From Pseudarthrobacter sp. GA104 (GTDB lineage: Bacteria; Actinomycetota; Actinomycetes; Actinomycetales; Micrococcaceae): a stretch of DNA of 64,000 bases. This document shows, one piece after another, positions 1 through 8,513 of the stretch. A model generated the notes under the pieces. The model was not told the DNA's origin. It was given only the letters and a program-made list of their open reading frames with translations, and did not search any database. The position numbers were made by a program, and so were the translations under genes. How positions within the stretch are numbered: position 1 is the stretch's first letter; every line of letters starts with the position of its first letter. Where the stretch lies: assembly GCF_009741265.1 (NCBI RefSeq), contig NZ_WOWL01000001.1, positions 124,001-188,000 of the forward strand, given 5' to 3'.

Positions 1-833
1 CGCCCGAAACGGCAATCCCACCCCAAAATTTTCTGCCAAAATAGATCACCGAGTTTCTGAACTGAATTCCAGATCGGTTCTTTTGGCCCGGTTCTCTCCC
101 CACTCGCCCATGATCTCACGCGTCCGAGGGATTCCAGGCCCGCGCTCGGATCAGGCTGGTGCATGTCGAGGGCCATATCGCGTTTCTGGGCTGACTCCAA
201 CTATGGCCGCGCCAAGAACGGCCGCAATTTCAGACTCGTCACGTCCCGATGTGTGATCTGAGTCAAGCGATCCCATGCACCGGAGTGGCGTGGCGGCTGT
301 AGTCATGGGCAGCTGGCTGTGGGCCCAGAGTCCCCAACCTACTAGCAAGAGCGGTTGCGGAAATCACCGTTCTAGTCATGAAACAGCCGGAGCGGAACCT
401 GACATTCCCTGGTGAAGGGCCTTTACCTATCACCTGAAATGTTCGTGCAGCGCCCCTGGTTTTGGGTGCCAGGAGGATCACCAACACGGCATCCATCCCA
501 AATCGGCCGAGTCCTCGTGTTCGCCTTGCGTCTACATTCCGTCACCACCGAAACGACGTTGGCGGCAGCTCCCTAAAGCAACCCGTGGGCCGCGAAGCTG
601 GCGCGATGTTCCTCACGGAGGACCGCCTCGGGTTGCAGGTGGCGAAGTCGTCCCGCGGATTTCTTCCCTAATAGCGTCAATCGGCTTCGGACGACGGAAC
701 GTGACGAGCTTCGCAGGAGTCGCAATCGCAGCATCTTGTCTTCGTAGAAGAACGGCTCGGGCCGCCGCTTTCCCGTCAGCAGGACGTACTGCACTGCGAA
801 GCAAGTGCACAATTAGCTACAACAAGTCAAGAT
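1..833. other. Gene-poor left end
   Basis: No convincing gene is visible in either strand. Open frames are short, lack good ribosome binding sites and overlap in conflicting frames. The minus strand around 573-812 has two overlapping frames with protein-like composition, which could be a decayed gene, but I cannot name a family. The left half of the 0.5-kb repeat that would be expected near 510 if the repeat at 834-1012 were complete is not recognisable. Confidence 0.5.
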
Positions 834-1012
834 TTGTCAACAGCAAGAAGACAAAAAGCCCCTGACCTGCGGAAACACTGTGCCCGAGGTGGGACTCGAA
901 CTACATTCCAGCCCTTGAAAACACTGGGAACTCCCGGAAACATGCGGAATCCGAGGCAGTCCGACCGACCTACTACCCAGTCCGAAGCCCAAAGTGTGGA
1001 CAATGTCCACAC
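834..1012 (+). repeat. Partial copy (right part) of the 0.5-kb repeat, unit A
   Basis: This segment matches the right part of units B, C and D. It begins with a tttgtcaacagc block, continues through a 22-base stretch at 880-901 identical in all four copies (reverse complement of a tRNA 3' end, core gcccgaggtgggactcga), then aaacatgcggaatccg, and ends in the 19-bp palindrome GTGTGGACAATGTCCACAC at 994-1012. The left palindrome and middle block found in the other units are missing. It lies about 25 bp from the toxin stop codon, so it marks the left border of the fructan module. Confidence 0.8.
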
Positions 1013-1036
1013 CCCCTTCCGGGGGCGCTGGAGGGA

Positions 1037-1405
1037 CTATCGGGGCACCAGATGCCTGGAAATCTCGGCGGCAGCGTTCGGCAGGTCGATAGCGCCCGCG
1101 GCGACTCCGACGACGAGGTCGAAGCCTTCATCCGTGGTGAAGTCATGCCGGTGACCGTTGATCCACAGCAGCAGCACCATGAGCGTCCAAGCCGTCCGTT
1201 TGTTGCCGTCAATGAGTGGATGGAACCGGGCGACCGACTCCAACAAGGCTGCCGCCTTCACCGCGAGCTCCGGATAGGCTTCCGCGCCCAGGACAGTCGT
1301 AGCCGGCCTGACCAATGCTGAGGCCAACAACCCGACATCACGGATATGGAAGCCGTACCGATCAACTACCTGAAGGGCATCCTCAATGTCCAGGTACGCT
1401 GTCAC
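1037..1405 (-). CDS. doc: Fic/Doc-family toxin, death-on-curing type
   Basis: The 122-residue protein has the Doc-type Fic motif HPLIDGNKRTAW near residue 62, with Lys where AMPylating Fic proteins have Gly. Length and motif fit P1 Doc, which phosphorylates and inactivates elongation factor Tu. The start codon overlaps the stop of the upstream antitoxin by 4 bases (ATGA), indicating translational coupling. The pair borders repeat unit A, so it may stabilise the neighbouring accessory module; that is inference. Toxic activity is not shown by sequence alone. Confidence 0.88.
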   Translation of the reverse strand: MTAYLDIEDALQVVDRYGFHIRDVGLLASALVRPATTVLGAEAYPELAVKAAALLESVARFHPLIDGNKRTAWTLMVLLLWINGHRHDFTTDEGFDLVVGVAAGAIDLPNAAAEISRHLVPR

Positions 1406-1608
1406 GCGTCTTCAAGGCGCTTCAGCAGATCAGCGTCATGACTCATAACAAAATCAAGACCTGCGCTGATTTCACGCCGGCGCGCGTGGCGCTGCAGAAC
1501 CAACTCTGCCCCCTGCAACAGAAGCGCGGACTTGGACGTATGTTCCTCAGCAGCCAACTTCTCCAGCCGCCGATCGAGGTCTTCAGGGACACGGAGATTC
1601 ATAGCCAT
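1402..1608 (-). CDS. Ribbon-helix-helix antitoxin for the Doc toxin
   Basis: I chose the ATG at 1608 (MAMNLRVPEDLDRRLEKLAA), which has an AAGGGG ribosome binding site just upstream. This gives 68 residues; longer frames run into low-quality sequence. The N-terminal half (residues 3-42) resembles a ribbon-helix-helix DNA-binding domain, and the C-terminal tail presumably binds the toxin. It precedes and overlaps the toxin gene by 4 bases, the usual antitoxin-first order. Family assignment rests on pattern and context. Confidence 0.8.
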   Translation of the reverse strand: MAMNLRVPEDLDRRLEKLAAEEHTSKSALLLQGAELVLQRHARRREISAGLDFVMSHDADLLKRLEDA

Positions 1609-1617
1609 CCCCTTATG

Positions 1618-1632
1618 GTACCAAACCGGTAC
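1618..1632. promoter_or_regulatory. Inverted repeat upstream of the antitoxin, candidate autoregulatory operator
   Basis: A perfect inverted repeat GTACC-aaacc-GGTAC lies 9 bases upstream of the antitoxin start on the minus strand. Ribbon-helix-helix antitoxins commonly repress their own promoter through such sites. Position and symmetry are seen directly; the role is inferred. Confidence 0.5.
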
Positions 1633-2106
1633 TGTCACCTTCAACGGTCTGCACGCGCCTTCGACTCGAGTCCTGAGCTTAAAAGGCGGGGCGGACGCCG
1701 GCGGGTAGTAGGTCAGCACGGAATACCGCCGTGCTTCCAAAGCCGCGAAGGCGAGATTCTGGATCAGATCTACGCGGTGACGGGGTCCGCTGGTCACGGA
1801 TCTTGCCGCCGACGGTGTTCCCGTGGCGGTGACCTGCAGGGTGTTGGGAAACAGCCAAGCAAGGCTAATACGGGTGGAGGGCCAGTCCGTTGACGGACCG
1901 GACCTGGCTGCTGCGCACCTGGTCAACGCCGCCCGGGACATCCACGCCGACGGCCCTGCATTCGACAGGTCGGGTCCCGTAGTAGGCCTGCACCGCTTAG
2001 TCGTGGCAGTTATCCGCAAAACGCTCAGCTCCACAGTCGCCCACTCTTGCAAGGGCTCTGCGCAGGCAATCAGGTGTATGTGATTCCGTAGGTCAAATTC
2101 CTTCTA
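1633..2106. other. Intergenic stretch between toxin-antitoxin pair and lacI, possible gene remnant
   Basis: No intact gene is supported. A plus-strand frame at about 1823-2083 has protein-like composition but no ribosome binding site and no recognised family, so it may be a remnant. At 2009-2022 the sequence GTTATCCGCAAAAC matches 12 of 14 positions of the operator at 2143-2156 and could be an auxiliary site for the LacI regulator. Confidence 0.35.
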
Positions 2107-2156
2107 TTGACGCTCCGTGTGACACACGCTAGAGTTATCGAAGTTATACGCATAAC
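2107..2156 (+). promoter_or_regulatory. Promoter and LacI-type operator of the fructan operon
   Basis: A promoter-like pair TTGACG (2107-2112) and TAGAGT (2130-2135) is separated by 17 bases. Just downstream, 2143-2156 reads GTTATACGCATAAC, a near-perfect palindrome with the central CG typical of LacI-family operators. Its location between the -10 box and the lacI start suggests autorepression of the whole operon. Confidence 0.65.
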
Positions 2157-2187
2157 CCAACAAACTTACCGGCTCGAGGAGGTGCCC

Positions 2188-3231
2188 ATGGCTGGAACGC
2201 GGCCGAAGTCCGGACCGACGATGCACGACGTGGCTGCCGCCGCAGGCGTGTCGCAGGCTACGGTTTCCTTGGTGCTGAACTCGGCCTCCGGGTCACGGTT
2301 CTCGGAGGAGACCCGCAAGAAGGTCCGGGATGCCGTGAACCGGTTGGGCTATCGGACCAACGCCCACGCCAAGACCCTCCGTGAAGGCGTGGCAGGCATG
2401 ATCGGGTTCATCGGCGATACCGTTGCCACCACTCCTTTTGCCGGCGCCATTATCGAGGGTGCGCAGCAGCGGGCGTGGGAGGACGGGCTCCTTCTGCTGA
2501 CCGTCAATACCGGCGGCGACAAGGAGCTTGAGGCCGCGTCCCTGGACGCAATGCTCTCCTACAAGGTTGCAGGAGTGGTTTACGCCGGCATGTATCACCG
2601 GCGCTTGGATGTTCCGGAGGCCCTGACGGATGTCCGATCCGTTGTGCTGAATTCCCAGGACCGGGCGGGACGGGTTGCCAGTGTCGCTCCCGACGAAGTC
2701 AAGGGCGGATACGCGGCCACTCGCCGATTGCTTGCGGCGGGGCATTCCCGAATCGCGTTGATCAATATCGAGAGTCTTGAAAGCGGGCTCCCGGCCGCCG
2801 TCGGCCGTTACGACGGTTACCGGAAAGCTCTTGAGGAAGCAGGGCTGGAACTGGATCCGGACCTTGTCCGCTTCGGCGGAGGCGGCGAGGAAGACGGCTA
2901 CAGGTACGCGATGGAGCTGTTGACCTCCGGCAAACCGCCCACCGCGATTTTCTGCGCGAACGACCGCGGTGCCTGGGGCGCCTACCAGGCGGTGTCCGAC
3001 CTGCGCCTTTCGATTCCCGGGGACGTGTCCATTGTTGGCTTCGATAACCAGGCGACGTTGGCACCGTTCCTCCGGCCGGGCCTGACCACCTTTGAATTGC
3101 CGTTCGTCGCCATGGGCCGGCGCGCGGTCGAACTGATCCTCCAGGATGCGGAACCCGATGGCCGGGTCGAGCTCATGGACTGCCCCCTGATCGAACGGAA
3201 CTCAGTGACCCATCCCAAGGAGATGCCATGA
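2188..3231 (+). CDS. LacI-family transcriptional regulator of the fructan operon
   Basis: The start at 2188 is preceded by GAGGAGGTG at 2177-2185, giving 347 residues. The N-terminal helix-turn-helix reads TMHDVAAAAGVSQATVSLVL (residues 11-30), followed by a periplasmic-binding-like effector domain ending in the usual FDNQ and PFLRPGLTT region. It is the first gene of a transcription unit with two permeases, a binding protein, a GH32 enzyme and a fructokinase, and its stop overlaps the next start by 4 bases. The effector is probably a fructose-containing sugar. The gene lies downstream of the operator at 2143-2156, so autoregulation is likely. Confidence 0.9.
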   Translation: MAGTRPKSGPTMHDVAAAAGVSQATVSLVLNSASGSRFSEETRKKVRDAVNRLGYRTNAHAKTLREGVAGMIGFIGDTVATTPFAGAIIEGAQQRAWEDGLLLLTVNTGGDKELEAASLDAMLSYKVAGVVYAGMYHRRLDVPEALTDVRSVVLNSQDRAGRVASVAPDEVKGGYAATRRLLAAGHSRIALINIESLESGLPAAVGRYDGYRKALEEAGLELDPDLVRFGGGGEEDGYRYAMELLTSGKPPTAIFCANDRGAWGAYQAVSDLRLSIPGDVSIVGFDNQATLAPFLRPGLTTFELPFVAMGRRAVELILQDAEPDGRVELMDCPLIERNSVTHPKEMP

Positions 3232-4202
3232 GCCGCACTATCCCGGCCCGACGCGGCGGTCCAGCTGCGGCACCGTTGCCGCAGCGGAAAAATTCTCTTT
3301 CGCTCCGCCTCAAGAGAATTTCCCGTGCCTGGCAGTTATACGTATTACTAGCCCCGGCTGTCATCTACATCCTGGTCTTTAAATACTGGCCGATGTACGG
3401 CGTGCAGATAGCGTTCAAAAACTACAACCCGGTGGACGGGTTCACGGACAGCCCCTGGGCGGGCCTGACCCACTTCGTCAGGTTCGTAAACTCCTACCAG
3501 TTCGGCCAGGTGGTCGGCAACACGCTGTGGATCGCCATCCTCGGACTGCTGGTGGCTTTCCCCATCCCGATCATCCTCGCGCTGCTGGTCAACCAACTGC
3601 AAAGCGAGAAGTTCAAGAAGTTCACCCAGACCGTGCTCTACTCGCCCGCGTTCATCTCGACAGTCGTGGTGGTGGGCATCATGTTCGTCCTCCTCTCCCC
3701 CCGGTCCGGCCTGGTGAACAACGCCATCCAGCTCGCCGGCGGGGAGCCCGTCTTCTTTATGGGCTCCCCTGAATGGTTCCGTCCCGTCTACGTGATCTCC
3801 GATGTCTGGCAGAACGCCGGCTTCTCGATGATCGTTTACCTTGCGGCCCTGGCAGCCATCGATCCTGCGCTGCATGACGCGGCCAAGGTGGATGGCGCGT
3901 CCAAACTCCAGCGCATCCGGCACATCGACCTTCCCGGCATCATGCCCGTGGTGACCATCCTGTTCATCCTGGCCATCGGCAACCTGCTCAACGTCGGGTT
4001 TGAGAAGGCGCTGCTGATGCAGACGCCGTTGAACATCTCATCCTCGGAGATCATCCAGACGTACGTCTACCACGCGGGCCTGCAGCAGGCGCAGTTCAGC
4101 TATTCGGCCGCCATCGGCCTGTTCAACTCCCTCCTCAACCTGGCGCTGCTGCTTGTCTTCAACACGATTGCGCGCCGGGCCAACCAAGCTACCCTGTGGT
4201 GA
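3228..4202 (+). CDS. ABC sugar transporter permease, LplB-like
   Basis: This 324-residue membrane protein has about six hydrophobic segments and the EAA cytoplasmic loop (DAAKVDGASKLQRIRHIDLP) that docks the ATPase. The N-terminal LAPAVIYILVFKYWPMYGVQ is typical of LplB-type CUT1 permeases for oligosaccharides. It overlaps lacI by 4 bases (ATGA) and is followed 7 bases later by the partner permease. No ATPase gene is present in the cluster, so a shared MsiK-type ATPase encoded elsewhere is likely. Codons 37-41 are unusually AT-rich because they contain an operator-like palindrome (3335-3348). Confidence 0.9.
   Translation: MSRTIPARRGGPAAAPLPQRKNSLSLRLKRISRAWQLYVLLAPAVIYILVFKYWPMYGVQIAFKNYNPVDGFTDSPWAGLTHFVRFVNSYQFGQVVGNTLWIAILGLLVAFPIPIILALLVNQLQSEKFKKFTQTVLYSPAFISTVVVVGIMFVLLSPRSGLVNNAIQLAGGEPVFFMGSPEWFRPVYVISDVWQNAGFSMIVYLAALAAIDPALHDAAKVDGASKLQRIRHIDLPGIMPVVTILFILAIGNLLNVGFEKALLMQTPLNISSSEIIQTYVYHAGLQQAQFSYSAAIGLFNSLLNLALLLVFNTIARRANQATLW
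3335..3348. promoter_or_regulatory. Candidate intragenic LacI operator
   Basis: GTTATACGTATTAC matches the upstream operator GTTATACGCATAAC at 12 of 14 positions and is itself near-palindromic. It lies inside the permease gene and is written with TTA, GTA, TTA and CTA codons, all rare in this GC-rich genome, where surrounding Leu and Val codons end in C or G. This suggests selection on the DNA. An auxiliary operator about 1.2 kb from the main one could allow looping. Confidence 0.55.
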
Positions 4203-4209
4203 TGCCGAT

Positions 4210-5169
4210 ATGTCTCTGACAACCAACCCCCGCCCTACCGACACCCCGGCCCGAACCGTCAACCGGGTCCGGCCTAAACGACCGCTGCGGGATCGATACG
4301 GTGACCGGGCCTTCAGCATCGCCGCCACCGTCGTCCTCCTGCTGTCCATCCTGGCGGTGGTATACCCCCTGTACTTCATCGTCATCGCCTCCATCAGCGA
4401 CCCGAACGCCGTCTACGAAGGAAAAGTGTGGCTCCTGCCATCGGGCATCACCACCGAGGGGTACGAACGGATTTTCGCCGACAGCAGGATCTGGAACGGC
4501 CTGGCCAACACCCTTGTGTACACCGTGCTGGGCACCGCCGTCAGCGTCAGCACCATCCTCTGCGGCGCCTACGCCCTGTCCCGCAAAGACATGCCCGGCC
4601 GAAAAATCCTGATGCTCCTGTTCGTCATCACCATGTTCTTCGACGGCGGACTCATCACCAAGTACCTCGTGGTCCGGGACCTCGGCATGCTCGACACCGT
4701 CTGGGCAGTTGTTCTGCCAGGAGCCGTCGGCGTCTGGAACCTGATCATCGCCAGATCCTTCTTCGAACACACCATCCCGAACGAACTACGCGAAGCGGCC
4801 CAGATGGACGGAGCAACCGACTTCAAGTTCTTCTTCAAAATGGTGCTCCCCCTCTCCAAACCCCTGATCATGCTCATGATCATGATCCACGTCGTGGCGC
4901 ACTGGAACTCGTTCTTTGACGCCCTGATCTTCCTCAATGACGACACCAAATACCCGCTGCAGCTCGTCCTGCGCAACATCCTTATCCAGTCAGACGTCTC
5001 ATCCACCGGAACCACCGGCGGAGACATCGCATCCTATGCCGCAGCGCAACGGATCGCAGAGCTCACCAAGTACGCCATGATCGTCGTCTCAAGCCTGCCC
5101 CTCATGATCGCACTGCCATTCATGCAGAAGCACTTCACCAAGGGCGCCATGATCGGCGCCGTCAAATAG
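4210..5169 (+). CDS. ABC sugar transporter permease, LplC-like
   Basis: I chose the ATG at 4210 (MSLTTNPRPTDTPARTVNRV), 7 bases after the preceding stop, giving 319 residues; an upstream start at 4153 would overlap the first permease by 50 bases. The protein has about six membrane segments and the EAA loop (EAAQMDGATDFKFFFKMVLP). It resembles LplC/YtcP-type CUT1 permeases and ends in the family tail KHFTKGAMIGAVK. It pairs with the upstream LplB-like protein to form the import channel for the lipoprotein encoded next. Confidence 0.9.
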   Translation: MSLTTNPRPTDTPARTVNRVRPKRPLRDRYGDRAFSIAATVVLLLSILAVVYPLYFIVIASISDPNAVYEGKVWLLPSGITTEGYERIFADSRIWNGLANTLVYTVLGTAVSVSTILCGAYALSRKDMPGRKILMLLFVITMFFDGGLITKYLVVRDLGMLDTVWAVVLPGAVGVWNLIIARSFFEHTIPNELREAAQMDGATDFKFFFKMVLPLSKPLIMLMIMIHVVAHWNSFFDALIFLNDDTKYPLQLVLRNILIQSDVSSTGTTGGDIASYAAAQRIAELTKYAMIVVSSLPLMIALPFMQKHFTKGAMIGAVK

Positions 5170-5243
5170 CCCCTCCCCAGCACCACCGCCCAGGCACCCG
5201 CCGCGGGCAGTCAGCACACAACCACCTCAGAAAAGGAATGACC

Positions 5244-6851
5244 ATGGCATTCAGCCGCAAATACGCCGCCCTCGGCGCCATCCTGGCCGGAACATTGACG
5301 TTCACCGCCTGCTCCGGCGGCGGCTCCGGCACCACGGAGATCAAAGACGCCTCCGCTGACTTCGGTTTCCAGGAAACAGGCTTCCCGATCGTCAGCAAGC
5401 AACTGGACCTGACATTCTCCGGCACCAAAACCGCCCTGGCCCCGGACTACAACACCATGACTGTGGTGAAGGAATGGGAAAAAGCCACCAACATCCACGT
5501 CAACTGGGAAAACCTGCCCGAAACGGTCTTCCAGGAAAAGAAGAACCTCCTCCTCGCAAGCGGTGACCTGCCGGATGCGTTCTTCAACACAGGCCTCACC
5601 GACGCGGAAATCGCCACCTACTCCGCCAGCGGCACCCTCATTCCGCTCGAGTCCCTGATCGAAAAGAACGCCCCCAACCTCTCCAAGCTGCTCGCCGAAC
5701 GGCCCGACATCAAGGCAGCCATCACCTCCTCGGACGGGCACATCTACTCCCTGCCCTCCGTCGAAGAACTTGGCCTGGTCCAGTTCCCCCACGCAATGGC
5801 CATCAACACCTCCTGGCTGAAAAAACTCAACATCCCGATGCCAAAAACTGTGGACGAGTTCCACGATGCTCTGTTGGCCTTCAAGAACCAGGACGCCTCC
5901 GGGACCGGCAAAACCATCCCGCTGAGCTTCATGCCAGGATCCTGGTGCGGGGACATCGTCGACCTGATCGCAGCCCTCGGCGGCGTCCCGGACAACATGG
6001 ACCACCGCATCGTCCAGGACGACAAAGTCATCTTCACCGCCACCCAGGACGGCTACAAAAAGGCCATTCAGACCCTGCATGAGTGGTACCAGGAAGGCCT
6101 GATCGACCCCGAGTCCTTCTCCCAGGACGACAAGGCCTACCTGGCAAAAGGCAAGGCCGCGCAGGAGAACCTCGGCTCCTTCGTCTGGTGGGAAATCCCC
6201 GAAATGGTCGGCGCAGACCGCGCCAACAACTACGCCCTGGTCCCCGTGCTCGAAGGCGTGGACGGCAAGCGGACCGCCAGCCAGTCCAACAACCAGGAAA
6301 TCGCCCGCGGCGCCTTCGCCATCACCCGGAACAACAAATACCCGGCCGCAACCATGCGCTGGGCCGACAACCTCTACGACCCCATCCAGTCCGCCCAGGC
6401 CAACTGGGGACCCATCGGCGAGACCCTGCAAAAAGATGCCAGCGGCCTGCTGACCCAGATCCCTGCTCCGGCCGGAACCAGCGAAGGCGAACGCCGCCAG
6501 AAGGTCGCTCCCGGCGGCCCGAAGGCCAACACTGCCGAGAACTTCAAAACCGTCGTCGCACCTGAACCGCGGGCAGCGGAACGGCAGAAAACCGTTGTGG
6601 AGATCTACAAGCCCTTCGCCGGCAACGACGGCTACCCCCCGGTGGCCCTCTCCAACGAGGAACTCCAGCAGATCAGCACCATCCAGACCGACGTTTCGTC
6701 TTTGGTCAAGCAGAACATGGCCAAGTGGATCGTCTCCGGAGGCATCGAGCAGGAATGGGACGGTTACGTCTCCCAGCTCAAGAACGTCGGCGTCGACAAA
6801 ATGATCGAGGTCTACCAGCAGGCCTACGACCGCTACAAGAAGAACTCCTAG
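5244..6851 (+). CDS. Extracellular solute-binding lipoprotein, LplA-like, probable fructo-oligosaccharide binder
   Basis: Two in-frame ATGs exist at 5238 and 5244. The AAAAGGA at 5231-5237 touches the first, so the second is the better start and gives 535 residues. A signal peptide ends in a lipobox (TFTAC, Cys near residue 23), so the protein is membrane-anchored outside the cell. Length and composition fit the large LplA-type binding proteins paired with LplBC permeases. The neighbouring GH32 enzyme and fructokinase suggest a fructan oligosaccharide or sucrose-like ligand. A strong hairpin follows the gene. Confidence 0.88.
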   Translation: MAFSRKYAALGAILAGTLTFTACSGGGSGTTEIKDASADFGFQETGFPIVSKQLDLTFSGTKTALAPDYNTMTVVKEWEKATNIHVNWENLPETVFQEKKNLLLASGDLPDAFFNTGLTDAEIATYSASGTLIPLESLIEKNAPNLSKLLAERPDIKAAITSSDGHIYSLPSVEELGLVQFPHAMAINTSWLKKLNIPMPKTVDEFHDALLAFKNQDASGTGKTIPLSFMPGSWCGDIVDLIAALGGVPDNMDHRIVQDDKVIFTATQDGYKKAIQTLHEWYQEGLIDPESFSQDDKAYLAKGKAAQENLGSFVWWEIPEMVGADRANNYALVPVLEGVDGKRTASQSNNQEIARGAFAITRNNKYPAATMRWADNLYDPIQSAQANWGPIGETLQKDASGLLTQIPAPAGTSEGERRQKVAPGGPKANTAENFKTVVAPEPRAAERQKTVVEIYKPFAGNDGYPPVALSNEELQQISTIQTDVSSLVKQNMAKWIVSGGIEQEWDGYVSQLKNVGVDKMIEVYQQAYDRYKKNS

Positions 6852-6867
6852 CTCCCGAAAAACGGCT

Positions 6868-6896
6868 GGGGCCCGGCGCTGCCCGCGCCGGGCCCC
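6868..6896 (+). terminator. Strong intercistronic hairpin after the binding-protein gene
   Basis: A perfect 12-bp GC stem (GGGGCCCGGCGC pairing with 6885-6896) encloses a 5-base loop. There is no T-tract, and GH32 and kinase genes follow in the same direction. It may be a partial terminator or a 3' stabiliser that keeps binding-protein mRNA abundant. Confidence 0.65.
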
Positions 6897-6980
6897 ACCC
6901 GCCCCACTCATCCACCTGCAGGCCTTCCCACAAAGGACCCGCAGAGAACCAGACCTGCCAAGAAATGAGACGCCACCTTC

Positions 6981-8486
6981 ATGACTGCCGCGACCGCCAC
7001 GACAGCCGAGACCTTCCGCCCCGCCCTGCACTACGCAGCCCGGAACACCTGGCTTAATGACCCCAACGGCCTGATTTTCCACGACGGCGTCTACCACCTC
7101 TATTACCAGAACAACCCGCTGGGAAACGTCTGGGGCAACATGTCCTGGGGACACGCAACCTCCACCGATTTGCTGACCTGGACCGAACACCCCGTGGCCA
7201 TCGCCTGCGACGAATACGAAGACATCTTTTCCGGCAGCATCGTCTTTGACCGCGACAACACCACCGGCTTCGGCACCGAGACCGTCGCCCCCCTCGTGGC
7301 CATCTACACCAGCGCCTACAAACCCGGCTCCGTGCATGAGGGTATCCAGGCCCAATCCCTGGCCTACAGCATCGACGGCGGCTACACCTGGATAAAACAC
7401 CCAGGCAACCCCGTACTTAGCCGCGCATCCGCCGAGTTCCGCGACCCCAAAGTCATCCGGTACGACGGCGGCGCGGACAGCTACTGGGTGATGGCCGCCG
7501 TCGAAGCCACAGACTTCCAGGTAGTCCTCTACAAATCCCGAGACCTGAAGAACTGGGAACTCCTAAGCACCTTCGGCCCCGCAAACGCCACCGGCGGCGT
7601 CTGGGAATGCCCCGACCTTTTCCCGCTCCCGGTGGACGGCGACCCGGACAACCTCAAATGGGTCCTCACCGTCAACCTCAACCCCGGCGGACCCAACAAC
7701 GGCTCAGCCGGCCAATACTTCATCGGCGACTTCGACGGCACCACCTTCACCTCCGCCACCACCGTCACCGAAGGCCCCCAGGACCCCGGCCGGCTGGGCG
7801 AATACCAGTGGCTGGACTGGGGCCGGGACTACTACGCCGCCGTCTCCTTCAGCGACGCCCCGGAGGACCGCCGCCTCATGATCGCCTGGATGAACAACTG
7901 GGAATACGCCAACCACATCCCCACCACGCCCTGGCGCAGCCCCATGAGCCTCGCCCGCGAAATCACCCTCCAGACCAACGACGGAAAGCTGTCACTGATC
8001 CAGCAACCCGCAGGCGATTGGACTGCCCTGGCTGACACGGAGCAGTTCCGCCTCGCCGACACCACCATTCACGACGGCGTGCAGGTCCTGGCGGACGCGG
8101 CCGGCACCATCCAGCGCATCGACGTCAGCTTCACCCCCGGAAGCGCAGAGGAATTCGGCCTCATCCTGCGCGGAGACGGCCTGAAGGGAACTCGCGTCGG
8201 CATCCGTCCCGTTGAAGGCAAGCTGTTCGTCGATCGGCGCGAATCAGGACAGACAGGATTCCACGCATCCTTCCCCTCCATCGACACCGCCCCCATCCAG
8301 ACAACGGCGGCCTCCTACGAACTCACGATCTTCGTGGACCGCTGTTCCGTTGAAGTCTTCGCCCAGGACGGCCAGGTCACCATGACCGAACTGATCTTCC
8401 CGGCCGAGACAAGCACCGACCTCGCCGTCTACGCCGTCGGCGGCGCGGCAACCATCACCAGCCTCCAGGTCACGCAGCTCGCGTAA
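6981..8486 (+). CDS. Glycoside hydrolase family 32, beta-fructosidase (levanase or sucrose hydrolase type)
   Basis: The 501-residue protein shows the GH32 signatures: WLNDPNGL at 24-31 with nucleophile Asp27, RDP at 154-156 (transition-state stabiliser Asp155), and EC at 209-210 with acid/base Glu209. A five-bladed propeller is followed by the C-terminal beta-sandwich (SVEVFAQDG). No signal peptide is visible, so it should hydrolyse imported fructo-oligosaccharides in the cytoplasm, releasing fructose for the kinase encoded 27 bases downstream. Sucrose, levan- or inulin-derived substrates cannot be told apart from sequence alone. The ribosome binding site is weak. Confidence 0.9.
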   Translation: MTAATATTAETFRPALHYAARNTWLNDPNGLIFHDGVYHLYYQNNPLGNVWGNMSWGHATSTDLLTWTEHPVAIACDEYEDIFSGSIVFDRDNTTGFGTETVAPLVAIYTSAYKPGSVHEGIQAQSLAYSIDGGYTWIKHPGNPVLSRASAEFRDPKVIRYDGGADSYWVMAAVEATDFQVVLYKSRDLKNWELLSTFGPANATGGVWECPDLFPLPVDGDPDNLKWVLTVNLNPGGPNNGSAGQYFIGDFDGTTFTSATTVTEGPQDPGRLGEYQWLDWGRDYYAAVSFSDAPEDRRLMIAWMNNWEYANHIPTTPWRSPMSLAREITLQTNDGKLSLIQQPAGDWTALADTEQFRLADTTIHDGVQVLADAAGTIQRIDVSFTPGSAEEFGLILRGDGLKGTRVGIRPVEGKLFVDRRESGQTGFHASFPSIDTAPIQTTAASYELTIFVDRCSVEVFAQDGQVTMTELIFPAETSTDLAVYAVGGAATITSLQVTQLA

Positions 8487-8513
8487 GGCAGCACCCAAAG
8501 CAAGGAACAAGAC

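Noticed and set aside
880..901. tRNA gene at the gcccgaggtgggactcga stretch (also at 10008, 18520 and 41349)
   Set aside because: Only the T-loop to acceptor 3' portion is present; the 5' T-stem strand, anticodon and D arms are missing, so these are tRNA-end-like fragments.
994..1012. Replication origin based on paired DnaA-box-like arms
   Set aside because: Only two boxes per site, no AT-rich region, no dnaA or parAB genes nearby, and the sites recur as parts of a larger repeat.
5211..7400. A 729-codon open frame on the minus strand
   Set aside because: It is antisense to the binding-protein and GH32 genes, has Gly/Val-rich shadow composition and no domain; it arises from high third-position GC.
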